DNA of 64,000 bases, taken from contig WHVD01000247.1 of the NCBI GenBank assembly GCA_015178975.1, forward strand, positions 31,020-95,019, read 5' to 3'. The stretch's first letter is position 1. Every line of letters starts with the position of its first letter. Source of the stretch: Hysterangium stoloniferum. Taxonomy: Eukaryota; Basidiomycota; Agaricomycetes; Hysterangiales; Hysterangiaceae. Under the pieces are notes generated by a model, which saw nothing but the letters and a program-made list of their open reading frames with translations, was not told the origin of the DNA and made no database searches. Both the position numbers and the translations under genes were made by a program. Below are positions 10,042 to 20,876 of this stretch, one piece after another.

Positions 10042-11715
10042 TATAGTGAATCGCTCCGCAAGCTATCATCATTTCAATTTAGCTCCACGTGGCAGGCATT
10101 TAAACATATTTCTCTCATTATCAACTTCGCTCATAATTCGAGGTTACCTGTCAACAATGTCGTCGACGATATATTGTATACCATATTTCTCATGTCCGTC
10201 ACGGAACACCCCTATCCGGCCAGACAAAGTCTCAATATCTCACACGTCTGCCGCCATTGGAGACAACACGCCTTGGCTTTCCCTGCGCTATGGGGATACA
10301 TGGATCCTGAACTCCCTCATATTTCTAAGTTGTTTTTGGGACGCTCAGCTCTAGCACCTATCACACTTTTCAATTCACATTGGGATTCACCATTCTTCGA
10401 TCCAGGTCATAATCTGGTACCTGATCTTCTCAGTTATCACTGGCGCAAGCACATGCCGATGATCGTCGACATTTTACCCCGCCTTAAATCACTCGTTTTT
10501 CACCGTGAAAAGCCCTGTGTGGATTATTTTATCTGTGCTATCAAGAAGATGCCCATACGTGTACAGCTACATGATCTAGATATTAATATCTGTTCATACG
10601 AGAGGACAGCAGATGACATAGGTGATCTGGCAAAAGTATTAATACCAGCTGACAACCATCTCAAGTCGCTCTCGCTTACGAGGATTCAACTTCCCTGGAA
10701 CGGTGTGTCAGTACGACAACTGACGCGATTATCTTTAAAGTCACTTCTCCCGTCTCCAACACTCATACAGCTCTTATCAATTTTAAAGGCTTGCCCGGAC
10801 CTTGAAGAACTTGAGATTTCGGATCTATCGGATCCGGAGGAACTCGATACCACACATAAGATGCAAGTTCCACTCAACCGGTTAAGGAAGCTTCGATATT
10901 GTGCATACGATACCCCAGGTTTGCGTTATCTTTTTGGAATGTCACGCAGCATCCAGGCAACGAACCTCCGCTCTATAGAGATTACTTCGGACGAGCACCT
11001 GTTTTTTCCCGAAAGCGCACTTCATCCATTGCTCCTTATTCCCCAAGGAAACGATGCCTTCCTGCGATCACTAAAGCATCTACACATACGATGTCGCCCA
11101 CTCGTGCCGACCCTCTGTTACTTCATTGCGGGCCGCGTTCAGTCAGATGGGCCTTCCATTGCATCGATGCGTGGACGGGGGTATTCGTTTCACGGAAACC
11201 CGGAAAACCTAGCTCTACACATCTCCGGATACATTTCCCCCGAAGAAGAGATTCCGACATCAAATCAGGCCGATTATCCATTCGACTTTGGGTTCCTGGG
11301 CAACTTCCTGAAACTGACTCCCAATGTCCAAAGATTGGAGCTGGAGTCCGGTTTTCCGAACTATCTCACACCCTTGTCGGACATCGAGATCTCGTCGACG
11401 ATAACTAACCTTTCTGCTCTCGAAATTCATGAGGCATGTGCCGACCCTCAGGGCCATGATGTGCATTGGCTCCACTCCCTTACCTCCCCACGTGTTATCC
11501 ACATTGACAGTCTGGTGTTGCATTCCATTCTTTTTCAACCCGAAGGCCTTCTGACACTAATTCCTGTATTGGGAATCAAATCAATCGATATACGTTTTTG
11601 TCCTTGGTTCACTTCCGAAATTCTTGGTTCTCTAACGGATTTGGGTGTTCAGGTTTTTTGGTCGGAGGTTATGACTTCACGAGAGCGTCGTGTACGATGG
11701 GGTTCTGCAGATTGA
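10042..11715 (+). CDS. F-box protein with LRR-like C-terminus, paralog 1
   Basis: F-box proteins act as substrate receptors of SCF ubiquitin ligases by binding Skp1. The frame is open from 10042 to a TGA ending at 11715. The F-box lies near its N-terminus: RLPVNNVVDDILYTIFL, then the basidiomycete block LNISHVCRHWRQHALAFPALW. The rest has spaced leucine-rich strands (CPDLEELEISDL, LRKLRYCAYDTPGLRYL) and ends with LTDLGVQVFWSEVM. No ATG precedes the F-box in frame; the first lies at 10192, inside it. Homology with the second F-box gene extends up to about 10055, so the true start is probably in an unidentified upstream exon, or the gene is 5'-truncated. The core is uninterrupted for over 500 codons, which argues for a functional gene. 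Expansions of such genes are common in mushroom genomes. Confidence 0.85.
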   Translation, partial: YSESLRKLSSFQFSSTWQAFKHISLIINFAHNSRLPVNNVVDDILYTIFLMSVTEHPYPARQSLNISHVCRHWRQHALAFPALWGYMDPELPHISKLFLGRSALAPITLFNSHWDSPFFDPGHNLVPDLLSYHWRKHMPMIVDILPRLKSLVFHREKPCVDYFICAIKKMPIRVQLHDLDINICSYERTADDIGDLAKVLIPADNHLKSLSLTRIQLPWNGVSVRQLTRLSLKSLLPSPTLIQLLSILKACPDLEELEISDLSDPEELDTTHKMQVPLNRLRKLRYCAYDTPGLRYLFGMSRSIQATNLRSIEITSDEHLFFPESALHPLLLIPQGNDAFLRSLKHLHIRCRPLVPTLCYFIAGRVQSDGPSIASMRGRGYSFHGNPENLALHISGYISPEEEIPTSNQADYPFDFGFLGNFLKLTPNVQRLELESGFPNYLTPLSDIEISSTITNLSALEIHEACADPQGHDVHWLHSLTSPRVIHIDSLVLHSILFQPEGLLTLIPVLGIKSIDIRFCPWFTSEILGSLTDLGVQVFWSEVMTSRERRVRWGSAD

Positions 11716-12887
11716 AGGCGTCCACAATGCTCATATTTTTTATATGGTTAATAGCACAATATCGCATCATGTCGTAGTCAATTGCCTTGATATCTTGAAT
11801 GTATAGGCTCTATTTTTGGACTATAATCAATATCCACCATCGTGTTCGCCATGAGAATTGTTGAGTTTCCGCGAACATATTGCGGCACTACGTCTTCCAT
11901 TGTTTCGGGAGACATTTATACTATACCCTCTCCTTCCCGCCTCCGGTCGATAGTTATATCTTCAAAGTAAAATGTGATTAACAACGATTACATATATCTT
12001 TTTTAGTTCGATTTTATCGGGAGAATAATGCATGCAGTATACAATACATTCACCAATAGTTCATAATCCGGTAAAAATGGGTCTATACTAGATACAGGGA
12101 CCTGGATTCCCTAAATACTAGATATGCCTATTAAACTCTTCTTGATCCCCATAAAACGACATTAATTAGAAAGAAAAACAACAACCCCAACCACACCTAA
12201 TGAAAAGTAGCCGTACCACTTTCTCCCAAGGATGTACCACACGATACAACAGATCGCGTGACAGAATACTCCTTCCTCCTCACTAACCACAACTCTCCAT
12301 TCATTACTATCAACTCGCACGCGGCATTATAATGGCGACGGGTAAAGCTCTCCCTCAAATCACCTGCACAACCTCCAACCACGATGGTGGGCGAATGGAA
12401 AGATGGACAGGCTGAAGAATGGGTGAGTTCGCAGTCATACCTCCACACTGATGACTCCTTTGAATCACTATATGGTCTTGCTGGCATCCACATCGTGAGG
12501 GGATAGTTAGTTTTTTTTTCTTTCTCTTTCTCCGTTTATGCTCCACGATATCAATGAGCCAAGTATCACACGGGAGTGTTGTGATCGACAAATTTTATCT
12601 ACAATTGAGTAAAATCAGCTTTAAACTGACTTTTGACTGAATAATGACTTCCCTTCAAAAAAATGTGTGTAGCAGCAATCAAGTTGGTTAGTTGAGATAA
12701 ACATATTTATGGTGGCCGCTTCCGGTGTTCTTATTTTTGAACGATCTCAAAGAGATACATTTTTCATAAAATTGAAATAATTCTGAACTGGCGAATCCTA
12801 GTTTCCGCGTTTTTGGTAACGCCTCGATAAAGATTGTCATAATTGTCAAATAGAGTCGTAGTCTCTTAGCGCTTACAGCTGTTCCGA
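11716..12887. other. Intergenic between F-box gene 1 and the hairpin
   Basis: AT-rich. Two overlapping minus-strand frames at 12197-12591 have no recognisable domain and were not called as genes. Confidence 0.4.
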
Positions 12888-13714
12888 GTACCGATGGCGG
12901 TGTTCAAAATTTAAAAAAAAAGTTCCGCTTTTGACCTACAGACAAATTGTGCTATATGTCAGGAATGAGACCCAATTAAGACACAGTATTTTGGGGTGTA
13001 TATGATATAGTAGAGATCTATATATTTATGTATATATTTGGCCTTATGACATCCTATTTAATATTCAGTGAGATATCAGTGCAATGGTTCCCCTGCATTC
13101 AATTATTCATATATTTGCATATAGGTTGGTGGAACTAATACTATCTATTGTATGAAAACATCCCCTGAGTTGTGAGGCATAATGCTACCTTTTGAACAAG
13201 TTACACTACTGACTATCAAGGGTGCATACAGTAAGTAGCACAACTTATTCAAAAGGTGGTATTAAGCCTCACAACTCAGATAATATTCTCATACAATAGA
13301 TTGTATTAGTTCAACCAACCTATATGCAAATATATGAATAATTGAATGCAGGGGAACCATTGCACTGATATCTCACTGAATATTAAATAGGATGTCATAA
13401 GGCCAAATATATACATAAATATATAGATCTCTACTATATCATATACACCCCAAAATACTGTGTCTTAATTGTGTTAGACTTTTTGGGTTTGCGAACAATG
13501 TAGCATGTGATTGTTGGGTAACCGGGTATAGTATTACCGGTAGTAGGTACTTAAACTAGGTACTTGTATTCTACACTTCATACGTTTGCAACGCGTTCCG
13601 AACTCGCGAATTCTAACAAATTGGGTCCCATTCCTGACATATAGCACAATTTGTCTGTAGGTCAAAAGCGGAACTTTTTTTTTTAAATTTTGAACACCGC
13701 CATCGGTACTCTAA
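12888..13714. repeat. Foldback element: near-perfect 0.3-kb inverted repeat
   Basis: The left arm is 12888-13202. The right arm is 13242-13470 continued at about 13619-13714 after a later insertion. The loop is only 39 bp (13203-13241). The outer part of the arms is essentially identical, for example CACAGTATTTTGGGGTGTAT against its reverse complement. About ten mismatches cluster in the innermost 60 bp. Arms of about 315 bp with a tiny loop and no coding capacity fit a foldback/MITE-like element. Transcription through it would give a long hairpin RNA. No clear target duplication was found beyond the outer ends. Confidence 0.9.
13472..13618. mobile_element. 147-bp LTR-like insertion with AATTG target duplication
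   Basis: The insertion begins TGTTAGACTTTTTGGG and ends CGAATTCTAACA, so it has TG...CA ends in short inverted termini (TGTTAGA/TCTAACA). It is flanked on both sides by AATTG (13467-13471 and 13619-13623). Removing it restores the right arm of the foldback element exactly. The size and structure fit a very short solo LTR. A small class II element with 5-bp duplications cannot be excluded. Confidence 0.75.
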
Positions 13715-13884
13715 CACTGACGCCAAAGTTGGACGTAGGTGACACTCCGATATCATCATCTCAAGGTTGGCACGCGTGTTGTCTTTTCCTTTGCGTAAAT
13801 CATTGGTAGGAACTTCACTGTACTCAAGAATTTCTAAATAGCAAGGCCAGATCACAGAACACCACAATTATCATCAGGCGCAAA

Positions 13885-15743
13885 ATGCTGCCAATCACGA
13901 GGCTAGACCTATCTATGTCAGTCCTTCAATTGTTTATATATCTGACTTTTCAGCTACAATGTCATTTCAATAGGGCACCGTTGCGTGGTGGAGATACCCC
14001 TGTTGATACTCGCTCCATATTGAACGACCTTCAAGACGCATTGAGGAACGGTTACGCTCTTGAATTGCCGTCAGTATCCTATTATACCCAAAAAAACAGG
14101 AGTGATCTCAGACAATTAGCAGTCAGTCCCTTCAAGTATTGTCCCCGCTACAATTGGCAGCCGCCCGTCGAACATCCGAGCACATCTTTCATGCACTCAA
14201 TGTTATACATAATTTAAATGTCCCCATCAATAATGTCATCGACGATATACTCTATAGTATATTTCTTACATCTATTCGTGATTACAAGGCGCCAGGACGA
14301 CAAACTCTGAATATCTCACATGTTTGCCGACATTGGAGAAAGCGAGCCCTGGATTTTCCTGCCTTGTGGGGGTACGTGGATCCACGGGTTCCTCTCATAT
14401 CAAAACTGTTTTTGGAACGATCTGGCCAGACCTCTATCCACTTGGTGAACTCGCCACTGGAATCTCCATTTTTTTCTGGGTTAGGGTTTGGCTCTGGATC
14501 TTCCTGGCTCAAGCAATTGCCCATTGTGGTCGAAGCATTCCCTCGCCTTCAATCGCTATCTCTTTTTATTAGCACACCAGAACTCGAAACTTTCGTCCGG
14601 CATGTGAAGGAGAGTATTGGACATCTTCGGTTGCACTCTCTTAGTATCGGTGTGGGGATGGAAGTACCAAGCTTTTTCCTTCCCGAAGACAACCAAATAA
14701 AGTGTCTCACACTTCGCAATATGGCACTCCTATGGCATTCTCCACCGGTACGACAATTAACAAAACTGAGCATCATTTTTCCGTCTTCCTCCCCAACATA
14801 CCATCAACTCATTTCCATCATAAGTAGCTGCCCGGATCTTGAAGAACTTGAGCTTGTGTGTGTGTATAGTTCAGAGGGGTTAGAAGACCCTAATACTACC
14901 CAGATAGAGCTCAAGCAGCTCAGGAAGCTTCGCTATTGGGTACCTTCCGAGCGAGCACAACAATACTTACAAGAAATATCACGGCGCATTCAAGCGATAA
15001 ACTTGCGTACAATTGATGTTACTTCTGATGTCTATGCAATTTCCCCTAATGGTTCGGGATCACACCCCTTTCTCCTTATTCCGAAGGGGGGTGAGAGATT
15101 ATTCAAAGATTTGGTACATATTGAGGTCACAAAATCCACTTTACTTGGGATGTACACGATTCATGGTCGCTCACACCTGGACGGGTCGCCTCTTTCACGA
15201 CCATGGATCTTTATGCCCACAATGTTGCCGTATCTTCCGCTAGAAGCAGGCTTGCGTGTATCCGGACGTGTGGCACCATTGAGAGAAGATACACCGGCAG
15301 ACTTCACTTTCTTGCCCGACTTTCTTCGCACAGCTTCCAATGTTCGACGGCTAAAGTTAATCAAAGATGGTTGGGACTATCTTGCGCCACACTCAGGCGT
15401 AGATATTGCAATTGCCATGCCAAAGCTCTCGATTCTTGAAATACAGGAGAACAAACCGGATGGTCCAATTGGTGATCAACACGAGTTCATCGGCCTAAAA
15501 GCCTTAGTTTCACCTCGTGTCGTCCGTCTTGACCATTTGGCGTTATATGGCGTATCCCGTGGTCTTGGCTTTTTTTTAGCTATCATTCCTCAACTCCGAT
15601 TAAAATGCCTTGACTTGCGCCGCTGTCCTACCATTACATCTCAGGATATCGAATTTCTCAAGGCAACCGGAATTCAGATTTACTGGTCAGATGAAATGAG
15701 TCATGAGGAGCGTACTGATCGCTGGGAGCATCGTAATAGTTGA
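13885..15743 (+). CDS. F-box protein with LRR-like C-terminus, paralog 2
   Basis: This is a paralog of the gene at 10042-11715. The shared segments are VPINNVIDDILYSIFL and LNISHVCRHWRKRALDFPALW (F-box, Skp1 contact), CPDLEELELVC, LRKLRYWV, and the end GIQIYWSDEMSHEERTDRWE. The main frame is uninterrupted from 14112 to the TGA at 15743. It has no ATG before the F-box. A candidate first exon starts with ATG at 13885 and joins in frame if GTATCC at 14074 and CTCAG at 14111 are splice sites. That intron would be only 38 nt, shorter than usual, so the start is tentative. With it the protein is about 606 residues. The foldback element ends about 170 bp upstream of this ATG and may influence expression. 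Confidence 0.8.
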
Positions 15744-16079
15744 AAAAGCTGTGTGGCTGATGTTTTCTCAACTGATCTTGATTCTAGCTCTTGATAATGA
15801 TTTGTGGGCGGTAATACGTTGTTCATATATGGAAAAATGGTCAGGTCTGGCGCTGATTACAATCCTGTAGTTTTCAAACATCCTGTATATCACGTAGCAT
15901 GTGAGAATGTATGTCTACATAATAAACACGCAACACGCACCCACGTGAGCGTCAGCATATGTACTTACCACTATCCACTCCATTAATAACCAGACCTAGC
16001 GATTCCGAGGATGCTATCTTGGAATCTGGGGATTCCTGGATCCTTTTGGGGGGGACTGCGCAAGGAGCAGGATGGTTTT
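15744..16079. other. Intergenic, nothing recognised
   Basis: Short sequence between F-box gene 2 and the decayed kinase-N copy, with no gene recognised. Confidence 0.4.
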
Positions 16080-16490
16080 TAAAAAAACCAGGCCGAGATA
16101 GTGCCGCATCTGGCCCCGATATAACCACCGATCGCCGCCATCAGCTTTTCCAGAATTATCAGCAAATTGCTGCGAAGATGAGGAGGGGTGAGGAGGTGAA
16201 ACTCGAAGACTTCATGGACATCGGAGGGCGTGGCCGTGGAATGAGGACGAGAGAGTCGCTGACTCGTCGACGTTATAGGCGAATATTTATGACCACATTA
16301 GAGCCGACGCAATCCGCTTAGGACTACCGTATGAGAAGTTTGCGGAGCAGATCTTGCGCTAACAGGTCGAGGAAAAGGAGAGGGCAGCCTGCGCCACTGC
16401 TTCGAACTGCTTCGAAATGGTATGAGGGCGTGCCGCAGCGCCTGTCGGATTGCTAGCGGTGGAAGACAAACCCGCGCGCGAACGCAGATA
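16080..16490 (+). pseudogene. Decayed copy of the kinase-gene N-terminal region
   Basis: The + strand frame contains GPDITTDRRHQLFQNYQQIA, closely similar to GPDITIDRHNEIFQSYQQSL near residues 48-67 of the kinase gene at 22182. About 250 bp further on, GGAAGACAAACCCGCGCGCG parallels the kinase segment near 22683. Stops (for example after 16318) and deletions break the frame, and no kinase domain follows. It is a partial duplicate lying 6 kb from its intact relative. Confidence 0.6.
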
Positions 16491-16530
16491 TTAAAGAGCA
16501 ACAGGCCATAGATGGCCACCCCAACATTTA

Positions 16531-16940
16531 GGATGGCTCCCTTTAGATGATGAACCGGCGGAACTGCCGCAGTTGTGGAAGCCAAAATGGACAGCACGCG
16601 CTGTTCTAAGGTCGATAGAGAGTACGAATACTTCAACACTGTCTGGCGTATTGGCGAACGCTAACAATGGCACTGGGGTTTACAGTGATGATGATCCAGC
16701 GCGCGCGCGCCGGCGATGACTCCCTCCAGTCGATGAATCGGGAGAACTGCATCAGTGAATCGGCATTTGATCCGGACGGCTCCCGGGAGTCCACTCATTC
16801 TAGGAAGCTCCTGGACAAACACTCCACCACTACCTGGCACATCAACGAAGGCTAAGAGTAGCAGTGAGCAATTCCACAACCATAGCCCCCTTTAGATGAT
16901 GAACGGCGGAACTCCCGCAGTTGTGAAAGCCGAAATCAAA
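16531..16940 (+). repeat. Dispersed direct repeats, about 55-60 bp
   Basis: The block CCCTTTAGATGATGAAC with GGCGGAACT and CGCAGTTGTG occurs at about 16533-16590 and again at 16886-16940. A more diverged version lies at about 16715-16780. They alternate with unrelated sequence and encode nothing recognisable. Confidence 0.6.
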
Positions 16941-17000
16941 TCGAGTTGTATTACATTACACACACCCTGGGTTGTGAGATATTTACACAGCGCTCACCAT

Positions 17001-17156
17001 TGAATTTTTGGTGTCAGAACACCACGGGCACTGATGGAAACGTACTCATACCATGATGCTCTTACATGAAATAGCATTTGAATTTTTGATGTCAGAACAC
17101 CACGGGCACTGATAGAAACGTGATCATACCATGATACTCTTACATGAAATAGCATT
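17001..17156 (+). repeat. Tandem duplication, 78-bp unit
   Basis: Two adjacent copies (17001-17078 and 17079-17156) start with TGAATTTTTG and end with GAAATAGCATT. They differ at only about six positions, so the duplication is fairly young. Confidence 0.9.
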
Positions 17157-18186
17157 TGATCTGGATGCTTCTGGGCGTTCCGGACAGCGCTTAATATCAT
17201 TTTTATTATGCTTGAGATATGAAATTGGCACTAGAAGGGACTGTCGAACGAACGAAGTTGGGACTGTTGGGATTTATTGGTATATGTTGCAAGCCGCTAA
17301 GGGCTCACGGTCTTGTTTCTTTTTTTAGTTATACTATATTATCAAGTGGATATTTGGTTTATTTGATAGACAATCGACTAGTACTTTACAGTAGCTTAGT
17401 CATCGGTTGTATTCTGGACTTTGTCATCCCTTTCACCGGCATGAAAACCTGCCGTACATTTTCAACAGAAACTCGGTGGACTGATGCGGGAGTTTGAACC
17501 ATTTTGGATTTGGACGGGACATATTCGAACCGGTTTGGGCTGTTCTACCAGCGGTTTGTGGTTCAGGGGGAGCTTGATACTGGTTGAGAGAGATCAAAGA
17601 ACCGGACCGAAATGAACTTCGACAACCCTAGTCGGCTCGCCGTGATGGAACTGGGATAGGACATGCACAGAGTCTTGCTGGTTTTCAGGTAGATGGTGTC
17701 AAATAAGGGTCGTAGGTATGTGCTTTTATTTTCCTAAAAGAAAAGAGAAAAAAGAAGCCGTCTGGACAGGGTTTTCAGGAAGTAAGCACTTCCCTCAATC
17801 CTTTTCAAACTACCTCACTGAATCTGGATCCTTCTGCTTCTTTACCCTTGATATTTCAAGATCCAGTGTATTGGAAGATAGGCCGCAGGCGCCGTTTCAG
17901 GATCGGTCTTACATACCTCATTCGCAAATTCGTACAAACATTATCCGGTCGGGTAAGGCTACCAGAGCGCTATTTTAGTGGATTCTTGGGGTAGGCAAAG
18001 AATCTGGTTTTCTTGGTCGATTGGAAAGCCATCAAGTCACATCTTGATGCAATCATTTGCTTTTCCGCAGTAGACAGCGTTTTCACGGCCGTCATATTGA
18101 AAACTCAGGCAGATTTCTAATTCCTTCCTTCATAAGCTCACATAGGTAGTCGAGAATTCAGTGTAATATTTTTCTCCACTAACGTC
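17157..18186. other. Upstream region of the terpene cyclase gene
   Basis: Only short frames. None shows a recognisable domain, including the 86-codon frame at 17718-17978. Promoter elements cannot be assigned with confidence. Confidence 0.4.
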
Positions 18187-19817
18187 ATGCTTTCCCAGCC
18201 ACCCAAAGCTGTTATCTTCGACCTAGGGGATGTGTTGTTCTCATGGTCGCCAAAAACAAAAACATCCATTCCACCAAAAGTTTTTCTCCAGATTCTCCGT
18301 AGCCCTACGTGGTTCGAATATGAATGTGGAAGATACTTGGACAAAGAATGTTACAGCCTCATAGGTGAAGAGTTCTCTATCGACCCGGAAGAAATTGCCG
18401 CTGCATTCCAACAAGCCCGGGACTCGATGGAATCTGACGAGCAGTTGGTTTCCCTCATCCATGAGTTGAGATGCATAAATCCCGAAACTCGCTTTTATGC
18501 CATGTCCAATATTTCCCTCCCGGACTATCAATATCTTCGCGCCACCAAGCATGTTGACTGGTCAATCTTTGACCGCGTTTTCACTTCTGCGGAGGCTGGC
18601 GAACGGAAGCCCAACTTAGGATTTTACCACAACGTCATTCAGCAGACGGGATTGGACCCGTATTGCACCGTGTTCATTGACGACAAGATTGAAAACGTGT
18701 TGTCTGCTCGCTCGTTTGGAATCCATGGCATTGTTTTCGAGAGCCCCTCCATAACTGCGCGTCAACTGCGTAATAGATTCGGAGACCCTTACCAGCGTGG
18801 TATGGATTGGCTGAAGAAGAACTCTGGGAAGTTACGTTCTGTGACGGATACCGGAGTCGTTGTTGAGGAAAACTTTGCTCAGCTGCTTATTCTAGAAGCC
18901 ACAGGTGATCCGTGAGTCCTGGCATCTCTGTGGTTTTAATGAGCTCAATAGTCCGAACTTAGATCAATGGTTACTGTTGCACCCTCTCCAGGGATCGGTA
19001 CCTGGAACTTTTTCCCTGGTAATGGTTGCTTCCTCTCAGAGTTTTACCCTTTCTAACCAGTCAATAGGCGGAAAGGGTGTCCTTACTACCGATAAATTCC
19101 CAGACGATCTGGATACAACTTCATTAGGCTTGACGATAACTCATTACGATGATAAAACGGCGCACGCTATCTTGGACAAGATGCTTGAATTTGTGAATAG
19201 TGACGGAATCCTACAGGTAATTTACAATCTGCTATTACCCGCAGGACGTGGATCTAATTTCATTTCAGACGTACTTTGACAAAAGGAGGCCTCGTATTGA
19301 CCCTTGCGTTTGTGTCAACGCGTGCAATTTGTTTTATCGATATGGTCGTGGCGAACAAGTGCAGCCGACCCTTGAATGGGTTTGCGAAGTGTTGAAGAAC
19401 CGTGCCTATATCGACGGAACACTGTACTACGCCACGCCGGAATGCTTTTTATTCTTTGTTTCTCGATTCCTCGCATCTTGCAACGATCCTAACGTGCAAA
19501 AGAAATTGCGGGGACTTATTCAAGAGCGACTCAAGGAACGGATCGGTGCTCCAGGCGAGTCTCTGGCATTGGCAATGCGTGTTGTTGCATGTCACACAGT
19601 TGATATCGAAGATCTCGTCGATGTTCAAACTTTACTCACTCTCCAGTGTGATGATGGTGGTTGGGAAGCCGGATGGGTGTACAAGTATGGTTCTTCTGGG
19701 ATGGCAATCGGAAATCGTGGTGTATCCACTGCCATAGCTCTTCAGGCCATTTCTTCTCTTCCCAAACGTCAATCTCTTAACGGTATGAGTGGCAGGAACG
19801 CCGTGAACAATGTATAG
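18187..19817 (+). CDS. HAD-like / class II terpene cyclase (drimane-type synthase family), 4 exons
   Basis: Exons are 18187-18911, 18963-19018, 19068-19216 and 19269-19817, giving 492 residues. The introns are 51, 49 and 52 nt with good GT-AG sites, and every join keeps frame. Residues 1-200 form a haloacid-dehalogenase fold: FDLGDVLF (D12), MSN (S107), K141 and the acidic motif FIDDKIEN (D165, D166). After the junction GTWNFFPG comes the class II cyclase motif DLDTT (274-278), the proton donor of protonation-initiated cyclases. A helical beta-domain follows with a QW-type repeat, QCDDGGWEAGW (436-446). This architecture matches fungal HAD-like sesquiterpene cyclases such as AstC, which convert farnesyl diphosphate to drimanyl diphosphate. 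The likely substrate is therefore farnesyl diphosphate, by family inference. In D12-L-G the second HAD aspartate is replaced by glycine, so HAD phosphatase activity is uncertain. No tailoring genes lie nearby. Confidence 0.88.
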
Positions 19818-20756
19818 GCTTATTGGCACAGTTGGCACGCTGGATTTAATTTAGCAATGTATTTATATTACTTAGACAAGTTGGAATTTGTGAGTCATTG
19901 GTTCTTTGGTTGTTGGAACTTCAATTCAGGTTGTTACCACTCGCAGATGCCCTTCCAGATTTGATGGATCATGACATCAATGTGTGAAATCACACGAGGA
20001 CAACCTACTTCGCTGTAAGACTCCCAGCCATTCCTTTCTTGTTAAAGGTGCAAATAAACACTGCGAGCCACGGGTGTTCCAGTGTGATACCCAGCCATCT
20101 AGATCTTAACTTGCTGGTAATATTGCATGGAGTCACTCACACATACACAATGTCTAGCACGGTCTGTATCATTAAAGTATTCTACTTTGCAAATATTATT
20201 AAATGAAAATTATAACAAACTTAAAAAGAAACAAGATAAGTTGCGTGGCAGGACCATGACCCACACATAATGGCCACAACAGTTCGGGATATGACCCTTG
20301 AATGCCTGGGGAGAGAGATATGCAGCACAGTCATGACAAAATTCAAGTATCCCGGGCTTCTATTTCGATCAGTGTCTATGATCCTAGTAAGAGATAGATG
20401 ACTACAACTCCATCTGTCAACAGCGGCAGGTGAACAGCAACTGTGACACACTTGGACACGCGACAATTCCCCTGATGGACTACTACTCGACTGGATCAAA
20501 TGAAACGAGGGGGAGCGGAAGGAAGGGGTGAACCGGATGTATTTTCTTCGTACTGCTGAGTGGAAAGATGTGCGTTGTGAGACTTAGGGACTTGTACTCA
20601 CTAAGGCAACTCTCGTGCCTCATCCAACTCTGGGTGAAAAAAAAGAGAGATTTTCAGAAAGGTTTTTCAAATTCATTCCCAATGAGTTCTCTTCCAATAG
20701 CCGGGTCTATGGCACGAATGTGTGGATGCACAGTAGTGGCGCTCAATGCGAGTCGA
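19818..20756. other. Downstream intergenic region
   Basis: No gene, RNA or repeat family recognised. Confidence 0.4.
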
Positions 20757-20835
20757 GAAGATACGAAGAGTCAAGAAGTCAAGAAGTCGAAGAGTCAAGA
20801 AGTCAAGAAGTCAAGAAGTCAAGAAGTCAAGACTT
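20757..20835 (+). repeat. Microsatellite, 8-bp unit TCAAGAAG
   Basis: About nine tandem units of TCAAGAAG with occasional TCGAAGAG variants. The frames at 20568-20870 and 20615-20839 owe their length to this repeat. Confidence 0.95.
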
Positions 20836-20876
20836 ATAGCTCTTATAAATTAGTTGGAGATACTGGATAATTTACC

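Noticed and set aside
12197-12591. Two overlapping minus-strand frames
   Set aside because: No motif and no homologous copy in the window; they probably occur by chance in intergenic sequence.
16298-16639. 113-codon minus-strand frame
   Set aside because: It is antisense to the decayed copy of the kinase N-terminus and has no domain.
17718-17978. Small gene upstream of the terpene cyclase
   Set aside because: 86 codons, no motif, unclear start context, and no sign of splicing or a conserved partner.
18905-19279. Separate gene following the HAD frame
   Set aside because: The frame is an artefact of introns. Proper splicing joins the segment to the HAD exon and the last exon as one terpene cyclase.
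20568-20870. 100-codon frame with repeated SQEVKKS peptide
   Set aside because: Its length is created by the TCAAGAAG microsatellite.
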